From NCBI RefSeq assembly GCF_014534655.1, contig NZ_JACVVD010000003.1, forward strand, positions 310,001-374,000: a DNA stretch of 64,000 nt, read 5' to 3'. The DNA comes from Paenibacillus sedimenti (lineage in GTDB: Bacteria > Bacillota > Bacilli > Paenibacillales > NBRC-103111). The position numbers and the translations under genes are program-made. Positions 25,739-35,977 of this stretch are shown in pieces. Numbering within the stretch: position 1 is the first letter of the stretch; every line of letters begins with the position of its first letter. The notes below the pieces were generated by a model. The model saw only the letters and a program-made list of their open reading frames with translations. It was not told the DNA's origin and made no database searches.

Positions 25739-26605
25739 ATGTTTTTTGCAAAAGATTGGGCCGATTATGAACTCCTGGACACCGGCGGCGGCGAGAAACT
25801 GGAGCGTTGGGGCACTTATGTGCTCCGAAGACCCGACCCCCAGATTATTTGGCCCCTCGTTAAAGAAACCCCGGCGTGGCGTTCGGCAGACGCCCATTAC
25901 CACCGGAGCTCTAGCGGAGGCGGTCAATGGGAGTATCGCACAGAGCTTCCTGAGCGCTGGACGATTACATATGACCAGAAGCTGACGTTTTATATTAAGC
26001 CGACCGGCTTCAAGCATACGGGCTTGTTTCCGGAACAAGCGGTTAACTGGAAATGGATGATCGAGAAAATTCAAGGCGCAGGACGTCCGATTAAGGTGCT
26101 GAACCTGTTCGCCTATACGGGCGGAGCTTCCCTCGCCTGCGCTTATGCAGGTGCGGAAGTGTGTCACGTGGACGCATCCAAAGGCGTTGTTCAATGGGCG
26201 AAGGAAAACTTGCATCTGTCAGGCATGGGCAGCCGTCCGGTTCGCTTTATTACGGACGATGTGTTCAAGTTCGTGCAAAGAGAACAGCGTCGCGGCAGCA
26301 AATACGACGCCATCATCATGGACCCTCCTTCCTATGGACGCGGTCCGAATGGTGAAACCTGGAAGCTGGAGGATGACCTTTATCCGTTCATCCAGACGTG
26401 CATGTCCATACTGACGGACAACCCGCTCTTCCTGTTGATTAACTCGTATACGACAGGCATATCAGCAACCGTCCTGCACAACATCCTATCCATGGCGATG
26501 AAGGAAAAGCATGGCGGCACGATTTCCAGCGGCGAAATCGGACTGCCTATCACCCATTCCGGTTTAAAGCTGCCCTGCGGCATTCTGGGACGCTGGGAGG
26601 CTTAA
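25739..26605 (+). CDS. RlmI-like class I SAM-dependent methyltransferase
   Basis: A 288-residue methyltransferase of the RlmI/RlmK type without the PUA domain. Motif I is NLFAYTGGASLACAYAGAEV (about 121-140) with VDAS, and the catalytic-loop motif is MDPPSYGRG (about 193-201). The closest known activity is m5C1962 of 23S rRNA, but the target is not proven. ATG at 25739 follows GAAGGATGG. The following pseudouridine synthase starts 4 bases later, so the pair is an RNA-modification operon. Confidence 0.85.
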   Translation: MFFAKDWADYELLDTGGGEKLERWGTYVLRRPDPQIIWPLVKETPAWRSADAHYHRSSSGGGQWEYRTELPERWTITYDQKLTFYIKPTGFKHTGLFPEQAVNWKWMIEKIQGAGRPIKVLNLFAYTGGASLACAYAGAEVCHVDASKGVVQWAKENLHLSGMGSRPVRFITDDVFKFVQREQRRGSKYDAIIMDPPSYGRGPNGETWKLEDDLYPFIQTCMSILTDNPLFLLINSYTTGISATVLHNILSMAMKEKHGGTISSGEIGLPITHSGLKLPCGILGRWEA

Positions 26606-26608
26606 AGG

Positions 26609-27322
26609 GTGGCAGGACCTAAAGATGTACCCTCCGCATCGCAAATTCCGATTCTGTTCGAGGACAACCACATTCTCGTGGTGGTCAAGCCGGTCAACAT
26701 GCCGACTCAGGAGGACGACTCGCGCGACCCCGATCTGCTCAGCGTGCTGAAGGCCGACCTGAAGCACCGCCATCACAAGCCCGGCAACGTCTACCTTGGG
26801 CTTGTGCATAGGCTTGATCGTCCCGTTGGCGGCGTGATGGTATTCGCCAAAACGTCAAAAGCCGCGTCCCGATTATCGGACGCGGTCAGAACCCGCCGGC
26901 TCGACAAGACGTACGTCGCTGTCGTGCACGGCAAACCGCCGCAGCCGTCGGCAACGCTGCGGCACTGGCTTCGCAAAGACACGCGGACGAATACCGTCAG
27001 CGTGGTGAAACAAGGTCAGCCGGACGCCAAAGAGGCCGTGCTGGACTATAGGCTGCTCGGCAGCCAGGATGGGCTAAGCTTGATTCACATCAAGCTGCAC
27101 ACCGGGCGGCCGCACCAGATCCGCGTCCAGCTCGCGGCGACGGGCTGCCCTCTTTTCGGCGATCAGCGCTACGGGAGCGCCGTCAACAAGCCGGGCCAGC
27201 AGCTCGCGCTCTGGTCGACCGAACTTGCCTTTGAGCATCCGACGCTCAAAGAGGAGCTTCGCTTCCGGTCGCAACCGCCGGAACAGCATCCTTGGTACAT
27301 TTTTGCAAAGGAGCTTTATTAA
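26609..27322 (+). CDS. RluA-family pseudouridine synthase
   Basis: A 237-residue pseudouridine synthase with the catalytic motif GLVHRLDRPVGGVMVFAKTS (Asp in HRLD) and IKLHTGRPHQIRVQLA. It lacks an N-terminal S4 domain, like the shorter RluA/TruC-type enzymes. GTG at 26609 is used, with GGGAGG nine bases upstream inside the methyltransferase gene. The GC content is clearly higher than the flanking genes. Its last codons form one arm of a perfect 17-bp inverted repeat. Confidence 0.9.
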   Translation: MAGPKDVPSASQIPILFEDNHILVVVKPVNMPTQEDDSRDPDLLSVLKADLKHRHHKPGNVYLGLVHRLDRPVGGVMVFAKTSKAASRLSDAVRTRRLDKTYVAVVHGKPPQPSATLRHWLRKDTRTNTVSVVKQGQPDAKEAVLDYRLLGSQDGLSLIHIKLHTGRPHQIRVQLAATGCPLFGDQRYGSAVNKPGQQLALWSTELAFEHPTLKEELRFRSQPPEQHPWYIFAKELY

Positions 27323-27339
27323 CTTTGCAAAAATGTACC
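27294..27339. repeat. Perfect 17-bp inverted repeat across the pseudouridine synthase stop
   Basis: GGTACATTTTTGCAAAG (27294-27310) and CTTTGCAAAAATGTACC (27323-27339) are exact complements around 12 bases that hold the TAA stop. No U-run follows, so a standard intrinsic terminator is doubtful. It may function as a hairpin between convergent genes. Confidence 0.7.
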
Positions 27340-27357
27340 AGGTTTCTCTGGTCGGAA

Positions 27358-27762
27358 TTAATTGGCGACCTTCCCCAATAAATAAATAAGCAGTTTCTGA
27401 TTATGGGCGGAAACGCGATTGAGATAAGAATCCAGCAGTTGTTCGCGGATTCGGGTGCCTCTCTCGCATTCCGCCTTTCCTTTATCCGTAACATTGACCC
27501 ACACGATTCGGCGGTCTTTCTCATCCCGCTCCCTCGCGATCAATTCATTCTTTTCCATCCGATCCAGTAGTGTAGTGACGGCAGCAGGCGTTGTTGCTAA
27601 GTATTCAATCAAATCAGAAGGCTTCATTCGCTCATTCGCGCTAAGCAATTCCAGTACACCAAGTTGGCCCTCCGTTAACGTCGGCGCCAGTCCCGCTTCC
27701 ATCTGAGACTTCAATTCTTTGGACAGCTTCAGCCATAACTTTCCGAATTCACCTGAATACAT
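27358..27762 (-). CDS. MarR family transcriptional regulator
   Basis: A 134-residue MarR winged-helix protein: LTEGQLGVLELLSANERMKPSDLIEYLATTPAAVTTLLDRMEKNELIARERDEKDRRIVWVNVTDKG (about 30-96) contains the recognition helix and the DxRD-type wing. No cysteines suited to redox sensing are seen. It is convergent with the pseudouridine synthase and stands alone, so its targets are unknown. The ribosome site is weak (GATGTGAGAT). The 278-base gap upstream of it (27763-28040) holds no further gene I can support. Confidence 0.88.
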   Translation of the reverse strand: MYSGEFGKLWLKLSKELKSQMEAGLAPTLTEGQLGVLELLSANERMKPSDLIEYLATTPAAVTTLLDRMEKNELIARERDEKDRRIVWVNVTDKGKAECERGTRIREQLLDSYLNRVSAHNQKLLIYLLGKVAN

Positions 27763-28040
27763 ATCTCACATCAACTCGCTTCCATCATACTCCTGATTCA
27801 AGTATAACACGCCCTTCCGGCGGTTTAAAGGTTAATGGCATTAATATTTTCAGACAAGAAAATCATCTCCGACAGGACATGCTGTCGATATTTCCGGATT
27901 GCTCTATCATCTTGTCCGATTATGGAGCGTAACCGTAGATCCATACAAACATAACTTGCCTAGTAACATATGGGCCATCGCATACATATACTGTGAACTA
28001 GGTCGGATTAGGAAAATCCCACGCAAAGGAGTGATTCCTG

Positions 28041-28208
28041 GTGGAAACTTGGAAAATGGAGCTAGGCAAAAAGGCGCTGGAGTCTGGAATAATGAAAGAC
28101 CCACAGTGGCTGGATCGATTAGACGAACCGATGCCCCTGTGGGTCTTATTGGAAATAGCGTTTCAACTCATGGAGAAGCTGGATCCGCCCACGGTCAGCT
28201 ACGATTGA
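28041..28208 (+). CDS. Small 55-residue hypothetical protein overlapping the parC end
   Basis: GTG at 28041 is preceded by AAAGGAG with 9-base spacing. The product starts [16 protein letters not shown] and has [20 protein letters not shown], ending DPPTVSYD. Strong ribosome site, Trp-rich helical content and acidic tail suggest a genuine conserved small protein, but I cannot name the family. Its stop codon overlaps the convergent parC stop by 10 bases. A function linked to topoisomerase IV is not implied. Confidence 0.65.
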   Translation: METWKMELGKKALESGIMKDPQWLDRLDEPMPLWVLLEIAFQLMEKLDPPTVSYD

Positions 28209-30640
28209 GGAAACCGCAATATTTCAAGAATAGATTCCGTTTTGGTAACGGGTATGATTTGTTTCCCTTGTGACTTGCGGTCTTCCAAAGGTGCCGTCTC
28301 CGTCGAGAAGCGAATTCTTTCGCCGCTGCTCATGATCGCTATAATCGTATAATCCATCTTCACGATAAAAGTACGGATCAAAGCTGCCCCGTTCGGCCTT
28401 ACGCGCTTGCCTTCCTTGAACTCGAAGGTAAGTATACCCTTGCCTCCGCGGCCTTGGATCGGATAATCGACCACAAGTGAACGCTTGGCATATCCAAGGT
28501 CTGAGATGACAAGCACCTCACCCTCATCTCCATAAATCCATTCCGCCGAGACGACCTCATCGTCTTCTTTGAGCTGAATGCCGCGAACGCCTGCGGCTGC
28601 TCGGCCCATCGGATTCACTTCCTCTTCGCGGAACCGGATACTCATTCCCTGCTTCGTTACAAGCAGTATTTCCTTCGTGTTGTCGCTCAATTGCACATGA
28701 AGCACTTCGTCCTGCTCATTCAGCTTACACGCAACGATCCCGCTCGAGCGGTTCGTCATATATTCTTTAAGCTCCGTTCGCTTCACTTGGCCTTTCCGCG
28801 TGACGAATACAAGCGATTTGTCCGGGTCATCGAACCCTTTTACCGGAATGACGCTGACGATCCTGTCTTCTTTCGAAATCGGGATGACATTCACGATGGC
28901 CGTGCCGTTTTCTTTCCATTTGTATTCTGGAACCTGATGGACAGGCAGTAAGTAGTATTGGCCTTTTTGCGTGAAAATGAGCATGCTTTCAATCGTGTTC
29001 ACATCCAGCAAGAAGCGTACATAGTCGCCTTCCTTGAGCCCTGTGTTCTCAAGCTCTCCGCCGGAACGCGTGAAGGATAGCTTACTCGTCCGTTTGAGGT
29101 AACCTTCATTGGACAACGTAACCAGTACGTCCTCCGGAGTCACCATGACCTCCAGGTTCACCTTTAGCTCTTCCACTTCACCTTGAATGTCGGACCTGCG
29201 ATCGATTCCGTATTTTTTACGGATCTCGCCCATTTCATCTTTAATCACGCCAAGCAGCTTCTTCATACTGCCCAAAATTCCGCGCAAATAAGCAATCGTC
29301 TTCTCGACATCCTTCAGTTCTTTCTCTAAAGTCGTGATCTCCAAATTCGTTAACCGATATAATTGCAATACCAGAATTGCATCTGCTTGACGCTCGGAGA
29401 AACCGAACTTTTCGACGAGATTGTTTTGCGCATCTTGACGGTTCTTGGAAGCTTTAATCGTAGCGATAACTTCATCCAGGATGTTCAGCGCCTTAACAAG
29501 CCCTTCCAATACATGCGCACGATCCTCAGCCTTTTCCAGTTCATACTGGGAGCGATAAGTGACAACTTCTTTCTGATGCGCAATATACGCTTCCAGAAGC
29601 TCTCTAACGCCTAGCTGGCGCGGCGCTTTATTGACGATGGCAACCATGTTGAAATTATAAGTCACTTGGAGATCTGTCTTCTTGAGCAAATAAGCCAGAA
29701 TCCCTTGCGCATCCGCCTCTTTTTTCAGTTCTACGACGATTCGCAGACCGTTGCGACCGCTTTCGTCACGAACCTCGGCGATGCCTTCTACTTTTTTCTC
29801 AAGTCGAATATTTTCCATCGCCGTTACGAGACGTGATTTCACAACCTGATAAGGGATCTCGGTGATAACAATTTGCTGCTTGCCGCCGCGCATCTCCTCG
29901 ATGGCCGTTTTAGAACGAATGTAAATCCGCCCTTTGCCTGTCCGGTAAGCTTCGCGAATTCCCTCCTCGCCCATAATAATCCCGCCAGTCGGGAAATCTG
30001 GACCTTTGACAATCGTCATCAGCTCTTCAATCGTTATCTCTGGCTTGTCGATCATAGCGATACAGGCATCAATCACTTCACGCAAATTGTGCGGGGGGAT
30101 CTCCGTCGCGAACCCGGATGAAATCCCGCTCACGCCATTGACCAGCAAGTTCGGATAACGAGCCGGAAGCACTACAGGCTCTTTGGTCGTATTATCGAAG
30201 TTATCTTTGAACATGACCGTGCGTTTCTCAATATCGCGAAGCAGCTCCATCGCAATTTCGGACAGGCGCGCTTCCGTATATCGCATCGCTGCAGGCGGAT
30301 CATCGTCCAGCGATCCCCAGTTTCCATGGCCATCCACCAATGTATGGGCCATTTTCCACGGCTGCGCCATCCGGACCATACCATCGTAGATCGAAGAGTC
30401 GCCATGCGGATGATAGTTACCCATCACGTCACCGACGGTTTTCGCCGATTTGCGATACGGTTTATCAGGCGTATTGCCGGAGTCATACATCGCATACAAA
30501 ATTCGCCGTTGTACGGGCTTTAAGCCGTCTCTGACGTCAGGAATCGCGCGATCCTGAATAATATATTTGGAATAACGGCCGAAGCGATCGCCCACGACCT
30601 CCTCCAGATAGGCAGGTAAAAACTGTTCTAACATGCTCAA
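28199..30640 (-). CDS. parC: DNA topoisomerase IV subunit A
   Basis: An 813-residue type IIA topoisomerase A subunit that decatenates daughter chromosomes together with ParE. The breakage domain has [25 protein letters not shown] and the catalytic Tyr in [10 protein letters not shown]. The C-terminal beta-pinwheel carries repeated blades without the GyrA box (QRRGGKG), supporting ParC over GyrA. ATG at 30640. It lies 24 bases downstream of parE on the same strand. Confidence 0.95.
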   Translation of the reverse strand: MSMLEQFLPAYLEEVVGDRFGRYSKYIIQDRAIPDVRDGLKPVQRRILYAMYDSGNTPDKPYRKSAKTVGDVMGNYHPHGDSSIYDGMVRMAQPWKMAHTLVDGHGNWGSLDDDPPAAMRYTEARLSEIAMELLRDIEKRTVMFKDNFDNTTKEPVVLPARYPNLLVNGVSGISSGFATEIPPHNLREVIDACIAMIDKPEITIEELMTIVKGPDFPTGGIIMGEEGIREAYRTGKGRIYIRSKTAIEEMRGGKQQIVITEIPYQVVKSRLVTAMENIRLEKKVEGIAEVRDESGRNGLRIVVELKKEADAQGILAYLLKKTDLQVTYNFNMVAIVNKAPRQLGVRELLEAYIAHQKEVVTYRSQYELEKAEDRAHVLEGLVKALNILDEVIATIKASKNRQDAQNNLVEKFGFSERQADAILVLQLYRLTNLEITTLEKELKDVEKTIAYLRGILGSMKKLLGVIKDEMGEIRKKYGIDRRSDIQGEVEELKVNLEVMVTPEDVLVTLSNEGYLKRTSKLSFTRSGGELENTGLKEGDYVRFLLDVNTIESMLIFTQKGQYYLLPVHQVPEYKWKENGTAIVNVIPISKEDRIVSVIPVKGFDDPDKSLVFVTRKGQVKRTELKEYMTNRSSGIVACKLNEQDEVLHVQLSDNTKEILLVTKQGMSIRFREEEVNPMGRAAAGVRGIQLKEDDEVVSAEWIYGDEGEVLVISDLGYAKRSLVVDYPIQGRGGKGILTFEFKEGKRVRPNGAALIRTFIVKMDYTIIAIMSSGERIRFSTETAPLEDRKSQGKQIIPVTKTESILEILRFPQS

Positions 30641-30664
30641 CCTTCAGTCACCACTCTTTTTGGT

Positions 30665-32638
30665 CTACTCTTCATATTCGGTAAAATCGACGTTCTCGAT
30701 GATCCAACGTTTACGCGGATCTACTTTATCGCCCATTAATGTCGTTACCCTGCGCTCCGCCTTAGCCGCATCTTCGATCTGCACCTGAAGCAGCGTACGG
30801 GTTTCCGGATTCATCGTCGTTTCCCACAACTGGTCCGGGTTCATCTCGCCGAGTCCTTTATATCGCTGCAGTTCGGTATTCTTACCGAATTCCTTCATGA
30901 GCGCTTGCAGTTGTTCATCGGTCCATGCATAGCGGTGACCTTGGTTCTTTCCGCCTTTTTTCGTCACTTTATACAGCGGCGGCTGTGCGATAAACACTTT
31001 GCCCGCATCGATTAACGGCTTCATATAACGGTAAAAGAACGTCAGCAGCAGCACTTGGATATGCGCTCCATCCGTATCCGCATCCGTCATAATGATAATT
31101 TTGCCGTAATTGCTCTCGCTAGATTCGAATTCCGAACCGACACCGGCACCGATTGCAGAAATAATCGCCTTGTATTCGTCGTTCTTCATGATGTCGAGAA
31201 GCTTCGCCTTCTCCGGATTCATCGGCTTCCCTTTGAGCGGAAGAATGGCCTGATGCTTAGAGTCACGGCCTTGTTTGGCAGAACCGCCGGCGGAATCTCC
31301 TTCCACAATGAACAATTCATTGCGTTCATAATCTTTGGACTGTGCCGGTGTCAGCTTGCCGCCGAGGTTTGAGCTTTCGCTCTTGCCCTTTTTCCCGCTG
31401 CGGATTTCTTCGCGGGCTTTACGAGCGGCTTCGCGCGCTTTAGAGGCTTGAACCGCTTTTTTCAGCATCATCTGTGCCACTTGCGGATTTTCCTCAAGGA
31501 ACACAGCCATTTTGTCGGATACGACAGCATCCACCGCACTGCGGGCAACCGCGCTGCCGAGCTGATCCTTCGTTTGTCCGACGAATTCGACGTCGCCCAT
31601 CTTAATATTTATGACTGCCATCATACCTTCACGGAGGTCCGTGCCGTCCAAATTTTTCTCTTTTTCTTTGAGAATGCCCCCTTTACGGGCATATTCATTC
31701 ATTACGCGCGTATACGCCGTTTTGAAGCCGGTTTCGTGAGTACCGCCGCCGCGGGTTGGAATGGAGTTCACAAAGGACGCTATGGTTTCCGTATAGCCGT
31801 CATTGTACTGCAAAGCGACTTCCACTTCGATTTCGTCTTTCTCCGAAGCAAAATGAATGACCGGATGAAGAACGGTCTTCTCCTCGTTCAGGAACTCGAC
31901 GAACTGGCTGGCGCCGCCTTCATATTGGAACGATTCCTGCTTGTCCGTTCGGTCATCCTTTAAATTTACCTGAAGCCCGGAATTCAAGAAAGCAATTTCC
32001 TGAAGTCGTTCAGCGAGCGTGTCATAGTTGATGGTGATCCCGCCCTGAAATACACGCTTGTCCGGTTTAAACGTTACTTTAGTACCCGTACGGTTCGTAT
32101 TGCCGATAACTTCAAGACCCGTAACCGGCTCACCAACGTGCTCTACGCCGGCTTCGTCCATCCAGTACTCGAACCGCATTTTGTGTATTTTACCATCCCG
32201 ATAAATCTCTACTTCCAGCCACTCGGATAACGCATTCGTAACGGAAGCGCCTACACCATGGAGTCCTCCGGACTTCTTATAGCCCGCTCCGCCGAATTTA
32301 CCACCGGCATGCAAAATCGTAAAGACTACCTGCGGTGTCGGAATACCTGTTTTATGTATCCCGGTCGGTATGCCCCTCCCATTATCCTGTACGGTGACGG
32401 ATTGGTCTTTATGTATGGTCACGTTGATCTTGGAACAATGCTTGGCAAGATGTTCGTCGACCGCATTGTCCACGATCTCCCAGATCAGATGATGCAAACC
32501 TGACGTGCTGGTGCTGCCAATATACATCCCCGGTCTTTTTCGAACGGCGACAAGCCCTTCCAGAACCTGAATATCGTCGGCATTATATTCGGAAACCGGG
32601 GCATTACCATTCGAAAAAATTTCTAGCTGCTCGGTCAT
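30665..32638 (-). CDS. parE: DNA topoisomerase IV subunit B
   Basis: A 657-residue ATPase subunit. The GHKL ATP site is IVDNAVDEHLA and DNGRGIPTGIHKTGIPTP with the GGLHGVGASVTNALS lid. The TOPRIM domain has LFIVEGDSAGGSAKQGRD and IIIMTDADTDGAHIQ. The C-terminal tail is TTLMGDKVDPRKRWIIENV. ATG at 32638 follows GGAGG. It heads the parE-parC pair and lies 29 bases after an ABC permease gene on the same strand. Confidence 0.95.
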   Translation of the reverse strand: MTEQLEIFSNGNAPVSEYNADDIQVLEGLVAVRKRPGMYIGSTSTSGLHHLIWEIVDNAVDEHLAKHCSKINVTIHKDQSVTVQDNGRGIPTGIHKTGIPTPQVVFTILHAGGKFGGAGYKKSGGLHGVGASVTNALSEWLEVEIYRDGKIHKMRFEYWMDEAGVEHVGEPVTGLEVIGNTNRTGTKVTFKPDKRVFQGGITINYDTLAERLQEIAFLNSGLQVNLKDDRTDKQESFQYEGGASQFVEFLNEEKTVLHPVIHFASEKDEIEVEVALQYNDGYTETIASFVNSIPTRGGGTHETGFKTAYTRVMNEYARKGGILKEKEKNLDGTDLREGMMAVINIKMGDVEFVGQTKDQLGSAVARSAVDAVVSDKMAVFLEENPQVAQMMLKKAVQASKAREAARKAREEIRSGKKGKSESSNLGGKLTPAQSKDYERNELFIVEGDSAGGSAKQGRDSKHQAILPLKGKPMNPEKAKLLDIMKNDEYKAIISAIGAGVGSEFESSESNYGKIIIMTDADTDGAHIQVLLLTFFYRYMKPLIDAGKVFIAQPPLYKVTKKGGKNQGHRYAWTDEQLQALMKEFGKNTELQRYKGLGEMNPDQLWETTMNPETRTLLQVQIEDAAKAERRVTTLMGDKVDPRKRWIIENVDFTEYEE

Positions 32639-32667
32639 CGAGGTCCTCCTTTAACTTAACTGCACAA

Positions 32668-33651
32668 TTAATTCAATACATCTTTACGTGTAAATACGGT
32701 AAATGAAACGATTAACGACGCAATCGCCCATGCACTCAGCACACTTAGGGAAAAGGTCAAGTCCATCCCTTGAATAGGCGGGATACCCCCCGTCAAATAT
32801 TTGGTTAAATCCAAATTCACCATGAATAAATATTTGGCCGTTTCCCAGGAAGATACCATGTTGGAAAGGATCGTTCCGGATATTAATACCGCTAGCATAA
32901 CTCCCATTCCTGCGGCTGTCGAGCGAATAAGAACGGAAAGCATAAGCGACATCAGGGCGACAACTACCGCAGAAAACCAGACCAAACCAAATTCCATCAA
33001 TAAGAAAAACCACTGATCCACGGCTCGGACCAAGCTAAAGTCAACTTCTGATCCCGCTAATTTGAGTCCGGTAAACACAGGCATTGTCCATCCGTTATAA
33101 CCGAAAACGACACCGGAAATCAAGTAACAAAGCACGCCCGTGGACAGAACCGTTAGCGAAGTAAAGAAGATTACCGTAATTAGTTTACTCATAAGGATTT
33201 TCCAACGCTTGACCGGTCTTGTCAACAATAATTTAATAGTCCCCGTAGAATGCTCCGATGATACGATGTCTGCCGAAATGACCATGATGATTAATGGAAT
33301 GAATAATCCAACCGCATTTTTGACAAATTCGCGGGTAAAAGTCACCGCATTAGGCGAGCTCGGATCGACGCCTTTTTCCAAATAATAATTGGCGATTTGG
33401 ATCTGAACTTTCAGTTGTCGCTTCCATTCCTCCGGCGTGCGCGGGGAGCCCAGGCGTTTCTCCCAATCGGCAATTTTCTGGCGCTGATCGACTTTCCAAT
33501 CCGTAGTGCCGAACTGTTTTTGCGTATTTTGAGCCACTCGCATTTGCGCATAAGTAAACATGGGTATGAGGGCAAGTAAGATGAGTAATATGACATAAAA
33601 GCGTTTCTTTTTGATCATCTTTATACATTCGTTCTTAACTAAGGCATACAT
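32668..33651 (-). CDS. ABC-2 type transporter permease
   Basis: A 327-residue membrane protein of the ABC-2 (BcrB/NatB-like) type: an N-terminal anchor near residues 18-36, a long extracytoplasmic loop, then five helices (LFIPLIIMVISADIVSSEHSTGTIKLLLTRPVKR is the family signature). It pairs with the ATPase encoded 24 bases upstream. ATG at 33651 chosen over GTG 33669. The exported substrate is unknown; antibiotic self-protection or stress export is a common role. Confidence 0.88.
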   Translation of the reverse strand: MYALVKNECIKMIKKKRFYVILLILLALIPMFTYAQMRVAQNTQKQFGTTDWKVDQRQKIADWEKRLGSPRTPEEWKRQLKVQIQIANYYLEKGVDPSSPNAVTFTREFVKNAVGLFIPLIIMVISADIVSSEHSTGTIKLLLTRPVKRWKILMSKLITVIFFTSLTVLSTGVLCYLISGVVFGYNGWTMPVFTGLKLAGSEVDFSLVRAVDQWFFLLMEFGLVWFSAVVVALMSLMLSVLIRSTAAGMGVMLAVLISGTILSNMVSSWETAKYLFMVNLDLTKYLTGGIPPIQGMDLTFSLSVLSAWAIASLIVSFTVFTRKDVLN

Positions 33652-33675
33652 ACCTATCAATTCTCCCACCTTCCC

Positions 33676-34641
33676 TTATCCAATCTTTTCCCCTTCGGTC
33701 AGGCTCAAGAACAAATCTTCGAGCGTTGGATTTTTGATTTCTACGGAATAGAGGCTAATTCCTGCTTCCATCAATTGGCGGCTTACTTGAGGAACATGCT
33801 CTTTATTCATTTGAGTGACAATCTGGCTGACTGAAGGTTCCTGGCCCATTGTTCGGTCATATGCAATATCCTCGATAGCACTCACGTAAGGGGAAGACAT
33901 GATCAGCTCCTCAGCTTTATCGGCAGGCGCTACGGACCAAACCACTTTGCCGCCTTGCGCAACAAGCTCATCGACAGCTCCGACCTTGATGACTTGCCCG
34001 TGGCTGATGATAGCCACGCGGTCGCACATTTGCTGAATCTCGCTTAGCAGATGACTCGATACGAACAGGCTAAGTCCGTCTTGAGCCAAGCGGTGAATGA
34101 ATTCCCGCATTTCCTTGATCCCTTGCGGGTCGAGTCCGTTCGTAGGTTCGTCCAAAATCAACAGACTTGGTCGGCCGAGCAGCGCTTGAGCAATGCCGAG
34201 GCGCTGGCGCATACCAAGGGAATAGGTACGGACCTTATCGTGGATACGCCCATCCATCGATACAATTTCCACAACCTCCGCAATCCGCTGCTCATCTACA
34301 TCCGGCAGCATGCTCGCAAAATGCTCCAGGTTCTCCCAGCCGGTAAGATAAGAGTACAACTCCGGATTCTCTACGATACAGCCAACATGACGCAGCGCTT
34401 GATTATGCTCTTTGTGGACATCATGCCCGCAGATTTGGATGGACCCTTCTGTCGGCCGTATCAAATCAACGAGCATTCGAATGGTCGTCGTTTTACCTGA
34501 TCCGTTGGGTCCCAGAAATCCGAATATTTCACCGGCATATACATCAAACGAAATTCCTTTAATGATTTCTTTGTTCTTAATCCGTTTCTTCACATTTTTA
34601 ACAGATAATACGATCTCTGGACTCGATAATGCACTAGACAT
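33676..34641 (-). CDS. ABC transporter ATP-binding protein (BcrA-like)
   Basis: A 321-residue ABC ATPase: Walker A GPNGSGKTT, Q-loop, signature YSLGMRQRLGIAQALLGRP, Walker B LLILDEPTNGLDPQG, and the H-loop in SSHLL. The extra C-terminal domain of about 80 residues is typical of BcrA/NatA-type exporters. ATG at 34641 follows GGGGGAG at 9-base spacing. Coupled to the permease downstream and located 15 bases after an SGNH hydrolase gene. Confidence 0.9.
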   Translation of the reverse strand: MSSALSSPEIVLSVKNVKKRIKNKEIIKGISFDVYAGEIFGFLGPNGSGKTTTIRMLVDLIRPTEGSIQICGHDVHKEHNQALRHVGCIVENPELYSYLTGWENLEHFASMLPDVDEQRIAEVVEIVSMDGRIHDKVRTYSLGMRQRLGIAQALLGRPSLLILDEPTNGLDPQGIKEMREFIHRLAQDGLSLFVSSHLLSEIQQMCDRVAIISHGQVIKVGAVDELVAQGGKVVWSVAPADKAEELIMSSPYVSAIEDIAYDRTMGQEPSVSQIVTQMNKEHVPQVSRQLMEAGISLYSVEIKNPTLEDLFLSLTEGEKIG

Positions 34642-34656
34642 TGCAGACATCTCCCC

Positions 34657-35472
34657 CTACTTCAAAATTTGCACAATTCGATCGGCGATTCGCTCATAGC
34701 CATCCCCATTCGGGTGAAAATGATCGGCCGAAGACAAATATTTAATCAAATTCTGCTCAAATAAATCGTAAGTAGGGACAATAACCATGTTCGGAAACCG
34801 GTTCGTCATCTCAAAAACACGATTGTTCCATCGCTGCACGATAAGTGAGCCCTCCCGCTTAGGATCAAGATCCAGAAACGGATGATAAAGTCCTACATAC
34901 ATGACAATTGCATTTGGGTTCGCCTTATTAACTGCCGTTAAAACTTGATCCATTCGCTCTAAGGCGGGATCCATTCTTTTGAGTGCACCCTGCGGATTAA
35001 ACTCCGTTTGATTTTCTCCTGTGAAAATCCCGTCACCGCCGGCAAAAATATCATTGCCGCCAATCGTCAGCAGCACAATATCCGCTTGCGAAACCGCATC
35101 TTGCGTCTTCTTTAATGCCAGATCGTTCAGAAGCTGATCGCTCTTATAACCTGGAATCGCCAAATTATTCAAAACAAACACTGGCTTTCCACTCTGCTGC
35201 TCCAGCTTTTCCCGAACTCGTCCCACATAACCTTTGCCTGTGTTGTCGCCAGTCCCTGCAGTGAGTGAATCACCCAGCGCGACGATTTGCAGCTTGCTTT
35301 TACTTTCGATGACCGTTTCTTTCTTCGGTGCAGGCGTAGATATGGCAAGATCCCCGGACGCTTTCGGGAACCATATTTGATTCGCCGCATAGGCAAAACC
35401 TACCGCAAACACGATCGTTGAAACGGAAGCCGTAAGCCCGATAGCTCCCCAAATGAAACGAGATGATCTCAA
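34657..35472 (-). CDS. Membrane-anchored SGNH/GDSL hydrolase
   Basis: A 271-residue YpmR-like lipase/esterase-fold protein. A membrane anchor (residues 8-30) places the enzyme outside the cell. Block I is VALGDSLTAGTGDN (Ser69), block III TIGGNDIFAGG, and block V DHFHPNGDGY supplies the Asp and His. TTG at 35472 behind AGGAGGGGA is the best start; a longer upstream reading has no ribosome site and no homology-like features. It precedes the ABC transporter pair with 15-base spacing, so the three genes likely form an operon. Confidence 0.85.
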   Translation of the reverse strand: MRSSRFIWGAIGLTASVSTIVFAVGFAYAANQIWFPKASGDLAISTPAPKKETVIESKSKLQIVALGDSLTAGTGDNTGKGYVGRVREKLEQQSGKPVFVLNNLAIPGYKSDQLLNDLALKKTQDAVSQADIVLLTIGGNDIFAGGDGIFTGENQTEFNPQGALKRMDPALERMDQVLTAVNKANPNAIVMYVGLYHPFLDLDPKREGSLIVQRWNNRVFEMTNRFPNMVIVPTYDLFEQNLIKYLSSADHFHPNGDGYERIADRIVQILK

Positions 35473-35796
35473 GCGAGTCCCCTCCTGCGAATAATGGCGT
35501 AATTCACTATAAGAGTATAGCTTCTTGAATAAATTTGCAAACTCCAGCTTCAAGGTTGATCTTAACCAGAAACTCTGATACCTGAGCACATCATGTATGG
35601 CTGTGTGAGCGGTTATTTCCATAGTCATTAATAAGGTTTTACCTATTATTAAACCTTAAATGTAAGCGTTTTATTTTCGATTATTTGCCTTTACTTTGAT
35701 ACTCAGACCCCATTCTTTGTTTTAAGAAACCTTATCGGCACTATCCCCTCTACTCAGACTTTTCTATAAGGCTTTGTTATTCTTCATTGTTGATTT

Positions 35797-35933
35797 CTAA
35801 CCATGAGATAAACCTCTATCGAGGTCTTTCGAAGATGTGCGACCGCGTTCAGCGGAAGGTTTATTCGCCAATACGAATTTCGTTTTCCGACTCATCGGAA
35901 ACTTATAAATTCTTATGTGGTAAGAAAAACCAC
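35797..35933 (+). ncRNA. Structured RNA-like element, copy 1
   Basis: About 137 bases matching copy 2 in order and spacing: outer stem GATAAACCT/AGGTTTATT (35807-35815 with 35857-35865), hairpin CCTC-TATC-GAGG, conserved TGCGACCGCGTT, CGCCAATA, long hairpin GAATTT/AAATTC enclosing GTTTTCCGA/TCGGAAAC (35875-35912), conserved TTCTTATGTGGTAA and a final GTGGT/ACCAC stem. Paired bases differ from copy 2 in a compensatory way. No good promoter is seen directly upstream. I cannot place it in a named RNA family. Strand is inferred from copy 2. Confidence 0.55.
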
Positions 35934-35977
35934 CTAAACAATTAGCGATCAATTCGAAACTATCGTTCCCCCATATA

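Noticed and set aside
35882..35912. Hammerhead-like GATGAG...GAAA motif on the minus strand of RNA copy 1
   Set aside because: The CUGAUGA core and third helix are missing. The motif is just the loop and stem of the long hairpin and is not kept in copy 2.
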